Under the pieces are notes generated by a model. It saw nothing but the letters and a program-made list of their open reading frames with translations. It was not told where the DNA came from and ran no database searches. A stretch of 64,000 bases of DNA. Origin: Tolumonas osonensis. GTDB lineage: Bacteria; Pseudomonadota; Gammaproteobacteria; Enterobacterales; Aeromonadaceae. Below, in pieces: positions 49,193 through 58,202 of this stretch (position 1 is its first letter; the number at the start of each line of letters is the position of its first letter). The stretch is taken from assembly GCF_014202415.1 (NCBI RefSeq), contig NZ_JACHGR010000002.1, positions 1 through 64,000 of the forward strand, given 5' to 3'. Position numbers and translations under genes: made by a program.

Positions 49193-50443
49193 ATGCTCTC
49201 ATTCAAATTAGCGATACCACTCAAATCAGTGATTAATAGCTGGTGTAGTTTAAGCCCTGCGGCGCGGCTGTTAGTGACCAATGGCCTTGCGTTCAATCTG
49301 GGCTTCTACATGATGTTGCCTTATCTGGCGCATCATCTGGGTAGCACGCTGGGCCTAACCGGTTGGATCACGGGCCTGATCCTGGGAATACGGGTATTCA
49401 GCCAGCAAGGGTTGTTTTTGCTGGGCGGAACGCTGGGTGATCGGCTTGGCTACCGTCCGGCGATCCTTGGCGGCTGCCTGATCCGTGCATTTGGTTTTGC
49501 CTTGCTCGGCTGGGCCGATTCGGTGCCGGTGCTGATTGTGGCGGCATTCCTGACCGGCTTTGCCGGGGCGTTGTTTACGCCCTGTGCACAGGCTTATCTG
49601 GCCGCGGAGTGTCGAGACGCCGAACAAAGGCATCAGGCGTTTGCGTTACATAATCTGGCGAGTGAAGCCGGCATGTTGCTGGGGCCGCTGGCGGGTTTAT
49701 GGCTGACGAACCTGAGCTATGCGGCGACAGGGTGCATCTCCGGCAGCATTTTTTTACTGCTGACCGTATTGCAGTGGCGTTATCTGCCCAAAGCGGTGTT
49801 AGCCAGCAAATCAGCGCCCATCAGCGTGCTGACGCAATGGCATTCGATCTGGCTGAACCGTCCGTTTTTGCGTTTTACCCTGTGTGCGGCAGCATACCCC
49901 ATCCTGTTCCATCAACTCTATCTGGCGATCCCGGCCTATATCCAGAGTGCACATCAACCCGCCAGCCTGCTCAGTTCGGTATTTGTCATCACCGCACTGA
50001 TTGGCGTGGTGTTGCAGTTGTCTGTAACGCATTGGGTAAAAACGAAGCTAGGCACTCCGCGCGCGATCGGAATCGGTCTTGTCTGCATGGGTGGCAGCTA
50101 TGTGACGATGCTCTATTTAGCGGAAATGCCAGTGATGGCGGTAACGTTACAGGCGGTGCTGTTTTCTTTCGGTTCGATTCTCTGTTATCCGCTGTTTTCT
50201 GTTCGGCTACCGCATTATGCCGGCGACGGACAACTCGGCTGCTATTACGGCTTTTACGCCAGTTTTGGCGGTTGCGTGGCTTTGCTGAGCAATATTGTGG
50301 TCGGCCGGATGCTGGGCAATGTCGGCACTAAGCCGCCGGAAATACTCTGGTATGTGTTGATTGGCGTCGGCGTTTTGTCCGGCTGGTTGTTATACCGTCA
50401 ATTATTGTCTGAAGATAAGCAATATGAATCGAGGGCTGGTTGA
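49193..50443 (+). CDS. MFS transporter in the iron ABC operon
   Basis: 416 residues with twelve hydrophobic segments. MFS marks: FLLGGTLGDRLGYRPAILGG (A-motif between helices 2 and 3), HNLASEAGMLLGPLAG. Resembles the MdtH/YceL branch of drug-efflux-type carriers. It follows the ATPase gene by 3 bp, and such MFS genes occur in siderophore loci as exporters of the siderophore or of the imported, deferrated ligand. The substrate is unknown. There is no siderophore synthase in the window. The start has only a weak ribosome site, fitting translational coupling. Confidence 0.85.
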   Translation: MLSFKLAIPLKSVINSWCSLSPAARLLVTNGLAFNLGFYMMLPYLAHHLGSTLGLTGWITGLILGIRVFSQQGLFLLGGTLGDRLGYRPAILGGCLIRAFGFALLGWADSVPVLIVAAFLTGFAGALFTPCAQAYLAAECRDAEQRHQAFALHNLASEAGMLLGPLAGLWLTNLSYAATGCISGSIFLLLTVLQWRYLPKAVLASKSAPISVLTQWHSIWLNRPFLRFTLCAAAYPILFHQLYLAIPAYIQSAHQPASLLSSVFVITALIGVVLQLSVTHWVKTKLGTPRAIGIGLVCMGGSYVTMLYLAEMPVMAVTLQAVLFSFGSILCYPLFSVRLPHYAGDGQLGCYYGFYASFGGCVALLSNIVVGRMLGNVGTKPPEILWYVLIGVGVLSGWLLYRQLLSEDKQYESRAG

Positions 50444-50627
50444 ATTCATTTGTGGGAGAGGAATAAAGTCTCACATGGGGCTTTTATTTTGCTGTCACAT
50501 TTGACACCATAAGTTCAAGCAAATCTCTACTGTAGATTAAGGGGCAAGGTAGTAGTTTTGACAATACAATTTCCTTTATTGTGCCTGAAACAGACGGGTT
50601 ATACGGAATATATCCGTTTAATGAATT

Positions 50628-50634
50628 GTTAGAC
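50628..50634 (+). other. Integron core site at the left end of cassette 1
   Basis: GTTAGAC fits the GTTRRRY recombination core. It is the exact complement of GTCTAAC in the attC at the other end of cassette 1, as required if the cassette was once a circle closed at this point. A small hairpin ACGGA-ATATA-TCCGT lies just upstream (50603-50617), but I find no full attC there. Confidence 0.7.
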
Positions 50635-50642
50635 TAAAGAAA

Positions 50643-50695
50643 TTCACCACTTGTGAACATAACAAATTACTGCTAAAGTTTACATATAGTGAACT
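50643..50695 (+). promoter_or_regulatory. HigA-type operator and promoter
   Basis: Inverted repeat AGTTTAC-ATATA-GTGAACT (50677-50695) overlaps the -10-like TATAGT; a second TTCAC-N5-GTGAA lies at 50643-50657. The antitoxin, with its HTH, would bind here and repress the pair. Confidence 0.5.
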
Positions 50696-50709
50696 TATGA
50701 GATCTGCTT

Positions 50710-51024
50710 GTGCATGTAATTTCCAGAAAGCCGTTTAATGATGCGGTTAAACTTTATCCTAACGATGCAACCGCCATTGAAGCTGCTTATAAAGTGCTGC
50801 GAAATGGTAACTTTGACGACCCACTTGAGTTAAAAGCTGTTTTCCCAAGCCTTGATAACTTCAAATACAAGAAAAAATGGTGGGTAATTGACATCGGTGG
50901 CAATAACCTGCGCATGATCGCTTTCATTGAGTTCCGAGATAACCGCATGTACGTCAAACACATCGTGACGCATGCTGAATACGATAAACTTTGCAAAAAA
51001 TACGCTAAGGAGTCTGAACAATGA
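50710..51024 (+). CDS. higB: HigB-type mRNA interferase toxin
   Basis: 104 residues from a GTG at 50710. HigB/RelE-fold type II toxin: MHVISRKPFNDAVKLYPNDA, KKKWWVIDIGGNNLRMIAFI and the end YVKHIVTHAEYDKLCKKY are typical of the HigB_toxin family, which cuts mRNA on the ribosome. Here the toxin gene precedes the antitoxin gene, normal for hig. The antitoxin start overlaps its stop by 4 bp. It lies in integron cassette 1. Confidence 0.9.
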   Translation: MHVISRKPFNDAVKLYPNDATAIEAAYKVLRNGNFDDPLELKAVFPSLDNFKYKKKWWVIDIGGNNLRMIAFIEFRDNRMYVKHIVTHAEYDKLCKKYAKESEQ

Positions 51025-51449
51025 GCTTCTTACAAGTGAAAGAACAGGCCCGGTCATTATTCTCCAATGCCAGTTTCCTTGTTCACATCAGCAACAATGA
51101 AGAATACGAACAAGCCCTCTCCTTTATGGAGGAGCTAATTGAAGAATACGATCTCTATGAGCCGCTCATTGAGTTACTTTCTGCGTCAATTGAACGCTGG
51201 GAAAATAATGCACCTGAATTTGCCGAGTTCAATCGCAAGGTGGCAGCGCTGGACAGCAGCGCAGCGGTATTGCGAATACTAATGGATCAATACGATTTAA
51301 AAACCGATGATTTTAAAAATGAAATTGGTGGTAAAAGCATGGTCTCGATGATCCTCGGTGGCACACGAAAACTTTCTAAAGACCATATTCAGGCGTTATG
51401 CGATCGTTTCAAAATCAGTCCTGCGCTATTTTTCAATCGGCCAAACTGA
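51021..51449 (+). CDS. higA: HigA-type antitoxin
   Basis: 142 residues. N-terminal helical part rich in acids (EEYEQALSFMEELIEEYDLY) that would wrap the toxin; C-terminal helix-turn-helix of XRE type (DDFKNEIGGKSMVSMILGG, LSKDHIQALCDRFKISPALF). Binds HigB and represses the operon. Overlaps higB by 4 bp, giving coupled translation. The attC of cassette 1 follows 18 bp after its stop. Confidence 0.9.
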   Translation: MSFLQVKEQARSLFSNASFLVHISNNEEYEQALSFMEELIEEYDLYEPLIELLSASIERWENNAPEFAEFNRKVAALDSSAAVLRILMDQYDLKTDDFKNEIGGKSMVSMILGGTRKLSKDHIQALCDRFKISPALFFNRPN

Positions 51450-51467
51450 CAAGTCAAAAGCAAAAGC

Positions 51468-51526
51468 GTCTAACAAATTTTAATGTCGGATGGCACTACG
51501 TGCCACCGCATAAAACGAAGTTATGC
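51468..51526 (+). other. attC site of cassette 1
   Basis: 59 bp: R'' GTCTAAC, R' GTTATGC. Between them ATG-T-CGG-A-TGGCAC, TAC loop, GTGCCA-CCG-CAT forms a hairpin in which one strand carries two unpaired bases, the extrahelical bases that set the strand used by IntI. This is the canonical imperfect palindrome of integron cassettes. Confidence 0.82.
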
Positions 51527-51547
51527 TCCTTTCAAACTAGATTTTGT

Positions 51548-51579
51548 TTGTTCATTGTACTAACATTAAGTTGTTCATT
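51548..51579 (+). promoter_or_regulatory. Direct repeats before the DUF1778 antitoxin gene
   Basis: TTGTTCATT occurs twice, 23 bp apart (51548 and 51571), immediately upstream of the antitoxin start. A likely operator for the ribbon-helix-helix antitoxin. Confidence 0.45.
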
Positions 51580-51599
51580 TTTTGTTAATTGAGATAATC

Positions 51600-51896
51600 A
51601 TGGCCAGCTCTGCATCTTCTGTTTCACGAACTTCACGTTCTGCTCGTCTCGGGCTTCGGGCTACGCCTGAGCAAGAAGCAGTGCTACGTCGTGCAGCGGA
51701 TATTTCGCACAAATCATTAACTGATTTCATTCTTGATAGTGCATGTCATGCTGCTGAACAGACGCTACTTGATCAACGTTTGTTCGTAGTTTCTGGTGAA
51801 CAATATCAAGACTTGCTGGATATGCTTGATCAACCGGCTCAAGAAAATCAGGGGTTACAAGACCTTTTCTCCCGCACAGCTCCTTGGGATAAATAA
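51600..51896 (+). CDS. DUF1778 (TacA-type) antitoxin
   Basis: 98 residues from the ATG at 51600. Ribbon-helix-helix N-terminus (SARLGLRATPEQEAVLRRAA, then SLTDFILDSACHAAEQTL) and a C-terminal tail (DLLDMLDQPAQENQGLQDLF) that binds and blocks the acetyltransferase. The TAA stop and the toxin ATG share a base (TAATG). Lies in cassette 2. Confidence 0.9.
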   Translation: MASSASSVSRTSRSARLGLRATPEQEAVLRRAADISHKSLTDFILDSACHAAEQTLLDQRLFVVSGEQYQDLLDMLDQPAQENQGLQDLFSRTAPWDK

Positions 51897-52393
51897 TGTC
51901 TATTTCGAAACCAGAGGTGTTACATGAAAAACACCTTCTTGAACAATTTGATTGTGGCACTCCTGCACTGAATGAATGGCTTTTACGTCATGCCAGACAA
52001 GCCCAATCCAGCGGTTCGGCTAAAACTTTTGTCGTTTGCGAAGGCAATGTGGTTGTGGGTTATTTTAGTCTCACTGTAGGACAAGTAGAAACCTATGATG
52101 CGCCTGAGCGAATTCGCCGTGGCATGGGACAATATCCTATTCCTGTCGTTATTCTGGCTCGGTTGGCGGTATCAAAAATGCACCAAGGCTCAGGGATTGG
52201 CATCGGTATGCTGCAAGATGCCATCCGACGCACCATGATGATTTCGGAGCAAGTCGGCATCAGAGCTTTATTGACTCATCCTATTGATGAACTGGCATCT
52301 AAATTTTACGAGCGATTTGGCTTTATTTCATCGCCAGTGAGAGAAAGACAACTGGTGTTATTGCTTAAAGACGCACGAAAGCTAATTCGTTAA
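51896..52393 (+). CDS. GNAT-family toxin (TacT-type)
   Basis: 165 residues. GNAT acetyltransferase of the kind that acetylates charged tRNA and stops translation. Acetyl-CoA loop in ILARLAVSKMHQGSGIGIGM, catalytic tyrosine in KFYERFGFISSP. N-terminal FDCGTPALNEWLLRHARQAQ is typical of TacT. Its start overlaps the DUF1778 antitoxin stop by one base. The attC follows 20 bp after the stop. Confidence 0.92.
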   Translation: MSISKPEVLHEKHLLEQFDCGTPALNEWLLRHARQAQSSGSAKTFVVCEGNVVVGYFSLTVGQVETYDAPERIRRGMGQYPIPVVILARLAVSKMHQGSGIGIGMLQDAIRRTMMISEQVGIRALLTHPIDELASKFYERFGFISSPVRERQLVLLLKDARKLIR

Positions 52394-52413
52394 TCATTCA
52401 AGATCTGCGTTTG

Positions 52414-52467
52414 GCATAACAAAAACTTAAATTTGGACGGCGCAGGCCAAGAGCCATACTGTTATCC
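52414..52467 (+). other. attC site of cassette 2
   Basis: 54 bp with R'' GCATAAC and R' GTTATCC. The centre folds less cleanly than that of cassette 1 (TTGG...CCAA, with GGC and GCC inside). An additional AATTTGGA...TCCAAATT pairing spans R'. Core-site complementarity with the cassette start supports it. Confidence 0.62.
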
Positions 52468-52559
52468 AAATTCCGACATTCTCATCAGTTCTCTGAATAA
52501 TCATCAGCCATGCAGTGCACCACTGATGATTATCCGCATAAAAGACAAACCGCTTCGTA

Positions 52560-53321
52560 TTAATAAAGCGATGTACCGTGGTCGACATATAGAATTTGCC
52601 CGGTGATCGCTTTTGACGCATCGCTGGCAAAAAACAGAATGGCTTCCGCTTGGTCTTCTGCCGATGCCGTAGGTAACGTCACGTCGATATGTTTAGCACA
52701 TAAACTCGCAAATTCACCGTGGAAGGTTTTTATTTGTTCCGGTGTATTCAGGGGGGTGGGGGTTGGCCCCGGAGCGACGGCGTTACAGCGGATTGCGGTC
52801 GAGGCGTATTGTAAGGCGATGTTTTTGGTCATGGCATTGACGGCTGATTTTGCGGCACTATAGGCGATGCCTGCAACACCCTGACTGCCGATGGACGATA
52901 TATTCACGATTGAGCCGGCACCACGGTGTTCCATATATTTCAGTGCGTATTTGGTCATGTAATAGACAGAATACTGGTCTATTTTACACACGGTGTCATA
53001 CCAGGTTTCGCTGCATTCCGTAATGGGCATGTGTTTGTCTGCAATGCCCGCATTGTTTACCAACACATCGATCCGGTCATATTTCTTGATCGTTTCGGCA
53101 ATGACTTTTTCACACTCCTGCGCAACCGACACGTCGGCCTGAATGGCAATAATTTCGCCTCCTTTGGCGGTAATTTCATCGACAACTTTCTGGTTTTCCT
53201 CGGCTCTTCGGCCGGAAATAATAACTTTAGCGCCTTCGCGGCAGAATAATTCAGCGGTTGCCTTTCCGATGCCTGAGTTACCCCCAGTGATAATGATTAC
53301 TTTATTTTCTAATCTTTTCAT
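52560..53321 (-). CDS. Short-chain dehydrogenase/reductase (SDR)
   Basis: 253 residues from the ATG at 53321 with GGAG before it. Classical SDR: cofactor loop TGGNSGIGKATAEL, NNAG at ~88, and catalytic Ser-Tyr-Lys in NISSIGSQGVAGIAYSAAKSA. SGRRAEEN after strand 2 has a basic pair that suggests NADP(H), though D is absent, so this is only likely. Divergent from the LysR gene. Given the cluster, it could oxidise a hydroxy-keto acid or reduce a phenolic ring such as phloroglucinol. Its function is inferred only from context. Confidence 0.85.
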   Translation of the reverse strand: MKRLENKVIIITGGNSGIGKATAELFCREGAKVIISGRRAEENQKVVDEITAKGGEIIAIQADVSVAQECEKVIAETIKKYDRIDVLVNNAGIADKHMPITECSETWYDTVCKIDQYSVYYMTKYALKYMEHRGAGSIVNISSIGSQGVAGIAYSAAKSAVNAMTKNIALQYASTAIRCNAVAPGPTPTPLNTPEQIKTFHGEFASLCAKHIDVTLPTASAEDQAEAILFFASDASKAITGQILYVDHGTSLY

Positions 53322-53519
53322 TTTGATTCTCCAGACAATAAAAATTACGAGACTTAGAAAAAGTAACATCGGTATTTTTACGCCGGAAATTCCTTTTTTA
53401 TTTTTGGTTATACAATTTGGGCATGACCAAATCTGTCGCTTCTCTTTGAAGGCATTCACAAATTGATTTTTCTTGCTTTGATATAGTGCATATCGTTTCT
53501 CACCGCATCGGGTTTTGAT

Positions 53520-54479
53520 ATGAAGCTACAGTTGTTATATGAGTTCGTGACGCTCTGTGAAATGCTGAATTTCACGAAGGCAGCCCAGAGGATGAACATT
53601 ACACAGCCTGTATTAAGTCGTCATATGAAAACCCTGGAAGAGCATTTTGGTGCCGAGTTATTTAAACGGGATACGCATGTCGTTGACTTGACCAGCAGTG
53701 GTCATCTCCTGCTGGATGAAGCCAGAAAGATCATTCTGCAATATGAAAACTCGCTCGATGTGATGAGCAAATTTACGGGTAAGAGTAAGAAAAAGCTGAA
53801 GATTGCCTTTTTGGGCGAGGCGGTTCAGCAGGTGCTGGTCGACTTTTTAGCTGAATTTAATGTGGATTTTCCGGAGGTCGTCATTGATTGCCGCGATAGT
53901 GAGCTGGATGAGGCGTTAAGTTATCTGGAAGATCTGAGCTATGATTTTGGCTTTTTAATCCGGCCTAATTTTGTCGAAAACGAGTTATTTGAAGATTTAT
54001 ATATCCAATCGGACACCATCGGTGTCGCGGTAAATAAACGTCATCCGCTGGCGCAACAAAAAGTCGTTTCATTAAATGAAGTTGAAAACTGGCCTATCAT
54101 TCGTGTCGATCCAGGCAGCTTTGTTTTATCGCACCAATTCAGTACCGAGTTTCTCGACCGCTACCAAATTCCTTATCGTGTAGAAAAAGAATATCCGAAC
54201 CTGAAAACCTGTTGTTTTAATCTTGAATTTAATCATCGTGCCGTGCTGTTAATGCCAAGACACCGGAGTTATCTGTTGAGTGAAAATTGTGTTCTCTTAG
54301 ATATTAAAGAAGATAAATATTGGTTTGATCTGGAACTGGTCTGGGACGCTAAAAACAGAAATCCTTGTGTGCCATTATTTCTGCGGCAATTTAGAAAATT
54401 TTTACAACACAGAAATGCTAATTATGCTGTCTCATTCAAATCAAAAGACAGTATAACCAGCACTCTGGATTATGCTTAA
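53520..54479 (+). CDS. LysR-family transcription regulator
   Basis: 319 residues. N-terminal HTH ([40 protein letters not shown]) and a C-terminal effector domain ([20 protein letters not shown]). Divergent from the SDR gene and converging on a thiolase gene (4-bp overlap of ends), so it sits inside the catabolic cluster and is its probable regulator. The ligand is unknown. Confidence 0.9.
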   Translation: MKLQLLYEFVTLCEMLNFTKAAQRMNITQPVLSRHMKTLEEHFGAELFKRDTHVVDLTSSGHLLLDEARKIILQYENSLDVMSKFTGKSKKKLKIAFLGEAVQQVLVDFLAEFNVDFPEVVIDCRDSELDEALSYLEDLSYDFGFLIRPNFVENELFEDLYIQSDTIGVAVNKRHPLAQQKVVSLNEVENWPIIRVDPGSFVLSHQFSTEFLDRYQIPYRVEKEYPNLKTCCFNLEFNHRAVLLMPRHRSYLLSENCVLLDIKEDKYWFDLELVWDAKNRNPCVPLFLRQFRKFLQHRNANYAVSFKSKDSITSTLDYA

Positions 54480-55654
54480 ATTCTTTCTACGATCATCGCG
54501 ACGCCCTGACCGCCACCGACACACAATGTGGCCAGACCCAGCGTTTTGTTTTTCGCACTCAGGGCATGTAACAGCGTCACGAGAATGCGAGTGCCGGAAG
54601 CGCCGATTGGATGGCCCAGTGCAATGGCGCCGCCGTTGATGTTTGTTTTTTCCAAATCGAACTTGAGCTCACGCCCAACCGCGATAAATTGCGAGGCAAA
54701 CGCTTCATTGGCTTCGATCAGATCAATATCCGCCATGGATAAACCGGCTCGTTTCAAGGCAATTTGTGTTGCTGGAACCGGGCCGATGCCCATCAAGGCC
54801 GGATCGACACCGCTGGTTGCAAAGCTGCGAATTCTGGCAAGTATTGGAACCGCCAAGGCTTTTGCCCGTTCTTCCGTCATGATCACAAGTGCCGCAGCAC
54901 CATCGTTGATGCCGGATGCATTCCCGGCGGTGACGGTACCATCTTCAGAAAAAGCAGGATTCAGCTTGGCCAATTGCGCCATTGATGCATCCTGACGCAC
55001 AAACTCATCCGTCGAAAAGACCGAATCGCCTTTTTTGCTGCGCAGGGTAACGGGCAAAATTTCTTTTTCAAACGCATGTGATTGAATCGCAGCCTGGGCC
55101 CGTTGCTGAGAGAGCAGGGCTATTTCATCTTGCTCACTTCTGCTGATACCGTATTTCTGCGCCACATTTTCTGCCGTAATGCCCATGTGATAATGGTTTA
55201 CGGCACAAAACAAACCGTCATGAATCAGACAGTCCTTCACGTTTTGCTCGCCCATACGGTAGCCCCAACGCGCTTTATCCAATACATAAGGCGCAGCAGA
55301 CATATTTTCCATGCCACCCGCCAGCACAATATTGGCATTACCGGCGGCAATACTTTGCGCGGAGTAAATAATACTTTGCAGTCCGGAGCCACACACCATA
55401 TTGACGGTGGTGGCCGGTGTGGAATCAGGAATGCTGGCTTTCAGTAATGCCTGCCGTGCCGGATTCTGGCCCAGACCGGCTTGTAAAACGTTGCCGAAAT
55501 TGACTTCGTTAATATCGTCTGCGGATATTTGCGCACGACGGATGGCTTCTTGCATCACCAAAGCACCTAGTTCAGTGGCTGGAATACTGCCAAGACTGCC
55601 ACCGAATTTCCCGATTGCAGTACGAACAGCACTCGTAATCACAAGTGATGACAT
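54476..55654 (-). CDS. Acetyl-CoA C-acetyltransferase (thiolase 2)
   Basis: 392 residues, AtoB/PhaA type biosynthetic-degradative thiolase. Acylation cysteine in [12 protein letters not shown] (~88), [17 protein letters not shown], the histidine in [17 protein letters not shown] and the second cysteine in [13 protein letters not shown]. Splits acetoacetyl-CoA into two acetyl-CoA. Last gene of the minus-strand catabolic run. Its end overlaps the LysR end by 4 bp. Confidence 0.94.
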   Translation of the reverse strand: MSSLVITSAVRTAIGKFGGSLGSIPATELGALVMQEAIRRAQISADDINEVNFGNVLQAGLGQNPARQALLKASIPDSTPATTVNMVCGSGLQSIIYSAQSIAAGNANIVLAGGMENMSAAPYVLDKARWGYRMGEQNVKDCLIHDGLFCAVNHYHMGITAENVAQKYGISRSEQDEIALLSQQRAQAAIQSHAFEKEILPVTLRSKKGDSVFSTDEFVRQDASMAQLAKLNPAFSEDGTVTAGNASGINDGAAALVIMTEERAKALAVPILARIRSFATSGVDPALMGIGPVPATQIALKRAGLSMADIDLIEANEAFASQFIAVGRELKFDLEKTNINGGAIALGHPIGASGTRILVTLLHALSAKNKTLGLATLCVGGGQGVAMIVERI

Positions 55655-55687
55655 ATAAAACTCCTTTTTATAAGTTGAGTGATCCCA

Positions 55688-55710
55688 AAGCCGACGGAAT
55701 CCGACGGCTT
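55688..55710 (-). terminator. Hairpin between the channel and thiolase 2 genes
   Basis: AAGCCG and CGGCTT pair with an inner CGG/CCG. No T run on the minus strand. It may attenuate read-through from the outer-membrane channel gene into the thiolase gene, or stabilise the mRNA end. Confidence 0.4.
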
Positions 55711-55747
55711 CAGGTTTTGCTAGTAATGGAATATCCGGAGCAGGTCG

Positions 55748-56731
55748 TCAGCGAAGCGGCATGCTGATACCCAGGTGGATGAATGACACATCCGCGTCGT
55801 TTCTGGCCCGCAGAGAAACCAGCAGGCGACTGGTTAACGAAAATGAACCGAAGTCATAGCCGAGGAGAGGGCCGGCAAGAATGTGTTCGCTCTTGTTGCC
55901 AGAACCAGATAACCCATCCACAGCGGCGACCGAGACACCGTTCACCTCATCATCCGTAATTTGCTTGGTGTAATTGCCGATCAAACCCACGGTGAAGTGA
56001 TCGATGCGCCGGGTCGCGCTGGCATCGAGGTAATAAGTCATACCGGATTGATAATCCGTGGTGTGATTGGTCGTGTTGTAGTCGAGCATATTATTGAGCG
56101 TTAATGTCCATTGCTCACCCATGCGCGTCACGGCGAAAGCCGGCTCGAATGTCCAGTAATCATTGCCGATGGCTTTTGCGTTTTTCACATTACGACCGGC
56201 TGCCGCGTTGTAGTCGTAACTGAAATCACCGTTATCCGCGTAGATGGTCAGCCCGGTCGAGATGAAATAACCATTCTTGAGATCCCAGGAAAGGATCACC
56301 GGTGTGATCGCGGTATTGACTATGCCCTGACTATCGACTGTGGTTGAGCCGTCCGTCGTCGTGAATTCGGTGCTGGCCCATTTATAGGGTTGGGCAATGG
56401 CCGCCGCATAACGCGCACCGAACAGTTCTTTATCGGTTACCCAGGTGAGTGCGATGACACTACTGACATTGGATGCTTCGATCTGTTTGCCATCCGGTGT
56501 AGTTGCTGTGTCTCCTTCATTATTTTTAAGTTTGCCGCCTTCATAATCGGCATCCATCATGAGATAGAAACCAGGGGGTGGCAGCGCCCCGGCCGGCGCC
56601 CCGGTAGTTGCGCCGGGCTGGAGGGGACTGATCCCCTCCGCAGCATAAACCTGTGGTGCCAGACAACAGCAAGCCAATGCCACAAGGCTGTACGACGGTG
56701 TTTTACATACTGTTTTGATAAATGAAGCCAT
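55748..56731 (-). CDS. Outer-membrane channel, Phenol_MetA_deg/SphA family
   Basis: 327 residues with a signal peptide (cleavage near QVYA-AEG). LPPPGFYLMMDADYEGGKLK is typical of the SphA-like/MetA-pathway phenol degradation family, followed by alternating hydrophobic strands of a beta-barrel and a C-terminal aromatic-hydrophobic strand (VSFIHLGISMPLR). Such proteins accompany catabolic operons for aromatic or hydrophobic compounds and are thought to let them through the outer membrane. Located between the MFS gene and a thiolase gene. Confidence 0.82.
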   Translation of the reverse strand: MASFIKTVCKTPSYSLVALACCCLAPQVYAAEGISPLQPGATTGAPAGALPPPGFYLMMDADYEGGKLKNNEGDTATTPDGKQIEASNVSSVIALTWVTDKELFGARYAAAIAQPYKWASTEFTTTDGSTTVDSQGIVNTAITPVILSWDLKNGYFISTGLTIYADNGDFSYDYNAAAGRNVKNAKAIGNDYWTFEPAFAVTRMGEQWTLTLNNMLDYNTTNHTTDYQSGMTYYLDASATRRIDHFTVGLIGNYTKQITDDEVNGVSVAAVDGLSGSGNKSEHILAGPLLGYDFGSFSLTSRLLVSLRARNDADVSFIHLGISMPLR

Positions 56732-56752
56732 GTTTTATTCCTCCTGGTTTAT

Positions 56753-58057
56753 TTAAAGGTTGTGTTCATCGACAGGCGTGACATCTGTGATGAGAAACAG
56801 GAGGAGGGTGACGACACCGACCGCTGCCAATAAGAGATAGGCGCCGGTATATCCGCCCAGATAGGCCAATCCGAAAGCGAGGATTGAGAATGAGAAGCAG
56901 CGGATAATGGATTGGATCGGATGGACAATACCAATCGCACGGATATAGAGACGACGGGGGAATTTGGTAGCAATCAGTGCGGTACTTAAGTTCGTCGCGC
57001 CTGGCAGGCTGAAGCCAATCATCAGCAGCGAGATCCAGAGCATATAGACGTTATCTGCAAACAGATTGACCACGATGGCGACGATCCACCAGACGGTGTA
57101 AGTCATGATGGCTTTTTTGACGCCGATCCGCTGATTGAGCCAACCCCAGCCGAAGGCGCCAAAGGTTCCGAACAGCGCAGAAGCAGACATGTAGAAGATC
57201 GCGGTTTCCAGAGAGTAACCGGATGACATCAGGCGGGGTACAATCTGACTTACCACACCAACCAGCATGACGTAGATGGCGCCGGTCGCGATCCCCATCA
57301 GCCACACATCTTTCATGCGTAATATTTGTGCTACGGTCAGCGGGCATTGATAGGCGTCATGTTGTTTCTGTCGTTCAGCTAACTGCGCCGGCGTGATCCG
57401 TTCGTTGTCGGGCGCTAATCCGATATCTTCCGGTTTGTTATGAATAAACAGCGTGGTGACGATTGCCAGGACAAACATCATGCTGGCGATCCCCCAGAAC
57501 CCGTGCTGAACGCCCATAATGGCAAATGAAGCGGCCAGAGCAGGGACGAAAAACGCACTGGAGAAGGTTTGACCCACGGTGCACCAGCCCAGCGCCAGAC
57601 CGGCTTTTCTGACGAACCAGCTAGTGACGATGGAGGTACCGCCGACATACGCAAAGCCGGTACCGAAAAAGCAGACACCGGCGAACAGAAGGGAGAAGCT
57701 GAGGAGCGAGCTGGCATAGCCGAGCAGGCCGAAACATAATCCACACGCAAGCAGACAGAGGATGATGTTGAACTTCGCGCCTTTTTTCTCGCACAACCAG
57801 GCGGTAACTGGCCCGGCAGGAATGGAAGCCCATGACGCCGGGGTTGCCAGCGCCAGGAGCGTGTTGTAGTCAAGGTTATACGTTTTGGACAATGCGGGAA
57901 GCGTAACATTCAGGCCGTGTGTGATGGCACCTGCTGCCACCCAGAACATGACGGCCTGGAATGCAATGATTGACCAGCCTCTGACGCCGAATCCGGTCTT
58001 CTGGGTTTCGAAGTCAGCATATTCCGCTGTTTTATCGAGCGTAGCGTTGTTTGTCAT
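56753..58057 (-). CDS. MFS transporter of the catabolic cluster
   Basis: 434 residues, twelve hydrophobic segments. N-terminal cytoplasmic leader of ~25 residues, then GWSIIAFQAVMFWVAAGAIT. The YVGGTSIVTSWFVRKAGLAL stretch looks like the OFA/monocarboxylate-type MFS branch. It probably brings the growth substrate (an organic acid or cyclic ketone) across the inner membrane. It is 21 bp upstream of the outer-membrane channel gene. 145 bp separate it from the CoA-transferase genes, so an extra promoter may lie there. Confidence 0.85.
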   Translation of the reverse strand: MTNNATLDKTAEYADFETQKTGFGVRGWSIIAFQAVMFWVAAGAITHGLNVTLPALSKTYNLDYNTLLALATPASWASIPAGPVTAWLCEKKGAKFNIILCLLACGLCFGLLGYASSLLSFSLLFAGVCFFGTGFAYVGGTSIVTSWFVRKAGLALGWCTVGQTFSSAFFVPALAASFAIMGVQHGFWGIASMMFVLAIVTTLFIHNKPEDIGLAPDNERITPAQLAERQKQHDAYQCPLTVAQILRMKDVWLMGIATGAIYVMLVGVVSQIVPRLMSSGYSLETAIFYMSASALFGTFGAFGWGWLNQRIGVKKAIMTYTVWWIVAIVVNLFADNVYMLWISLLMIGFSLPGATNLSTALIATKFPRRLYIRAIGIVHPIQSIIRCFSFSILAFGLAYLGGYTGAYLLLAAVGVVTLLLFLITDVTPVDEHNL

Positions 58058-58202
58058 AAGGTTTACCCCTTAGAGAGCGCGCTTTCATCAAGGACTCATT
58101 GCTGGAGTCGTAACCCGTACAACAGCACTACACTGCAGTTACGCCTTTCACATCTGCCGTGACTATCTCGCCATAATGATTAATTCCGTGTTGTCGTTCG
58201 TG

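Larger units (their letters stand above)
50629..51520 (+). mobile_element. Integron gene cassette 1 (HigBA)
   Basis: 892 bp from the TT of GTTAGAC to the G of GTTATGC. Contents: operator/promoter, higB-like and higA-like genes on the plus strand, then attC. Ends R'' GTCTAAC and left core GTTAGAC are perfectly complementary. This layout is that of sedentary chromosomal integron cassettes, in which toxin-antitoxin pairs are common. No integrase gene is visible within the window. Confidence 0.78.
51521..52461 (+). mobile_element. Integron gene cassette 2 (TacAT-type pair)
   Basis: 941 bp from TTATGC to the G of GTTATCC. Left core GTTATGC and R'' GCATAAC at 52414 are exact complements, as for cassette 1, so the two cassettes each close on themselves. 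Genes run in the same direction with attC at the 3' end. Confidence 0.78.

Noticed and set aside
50583-50634. A third, upstream attC before cassette 1
   Set aside because: There is a small hairpin and the R' core, but no RYYYAAC core upstream; it may be an insertion site only.
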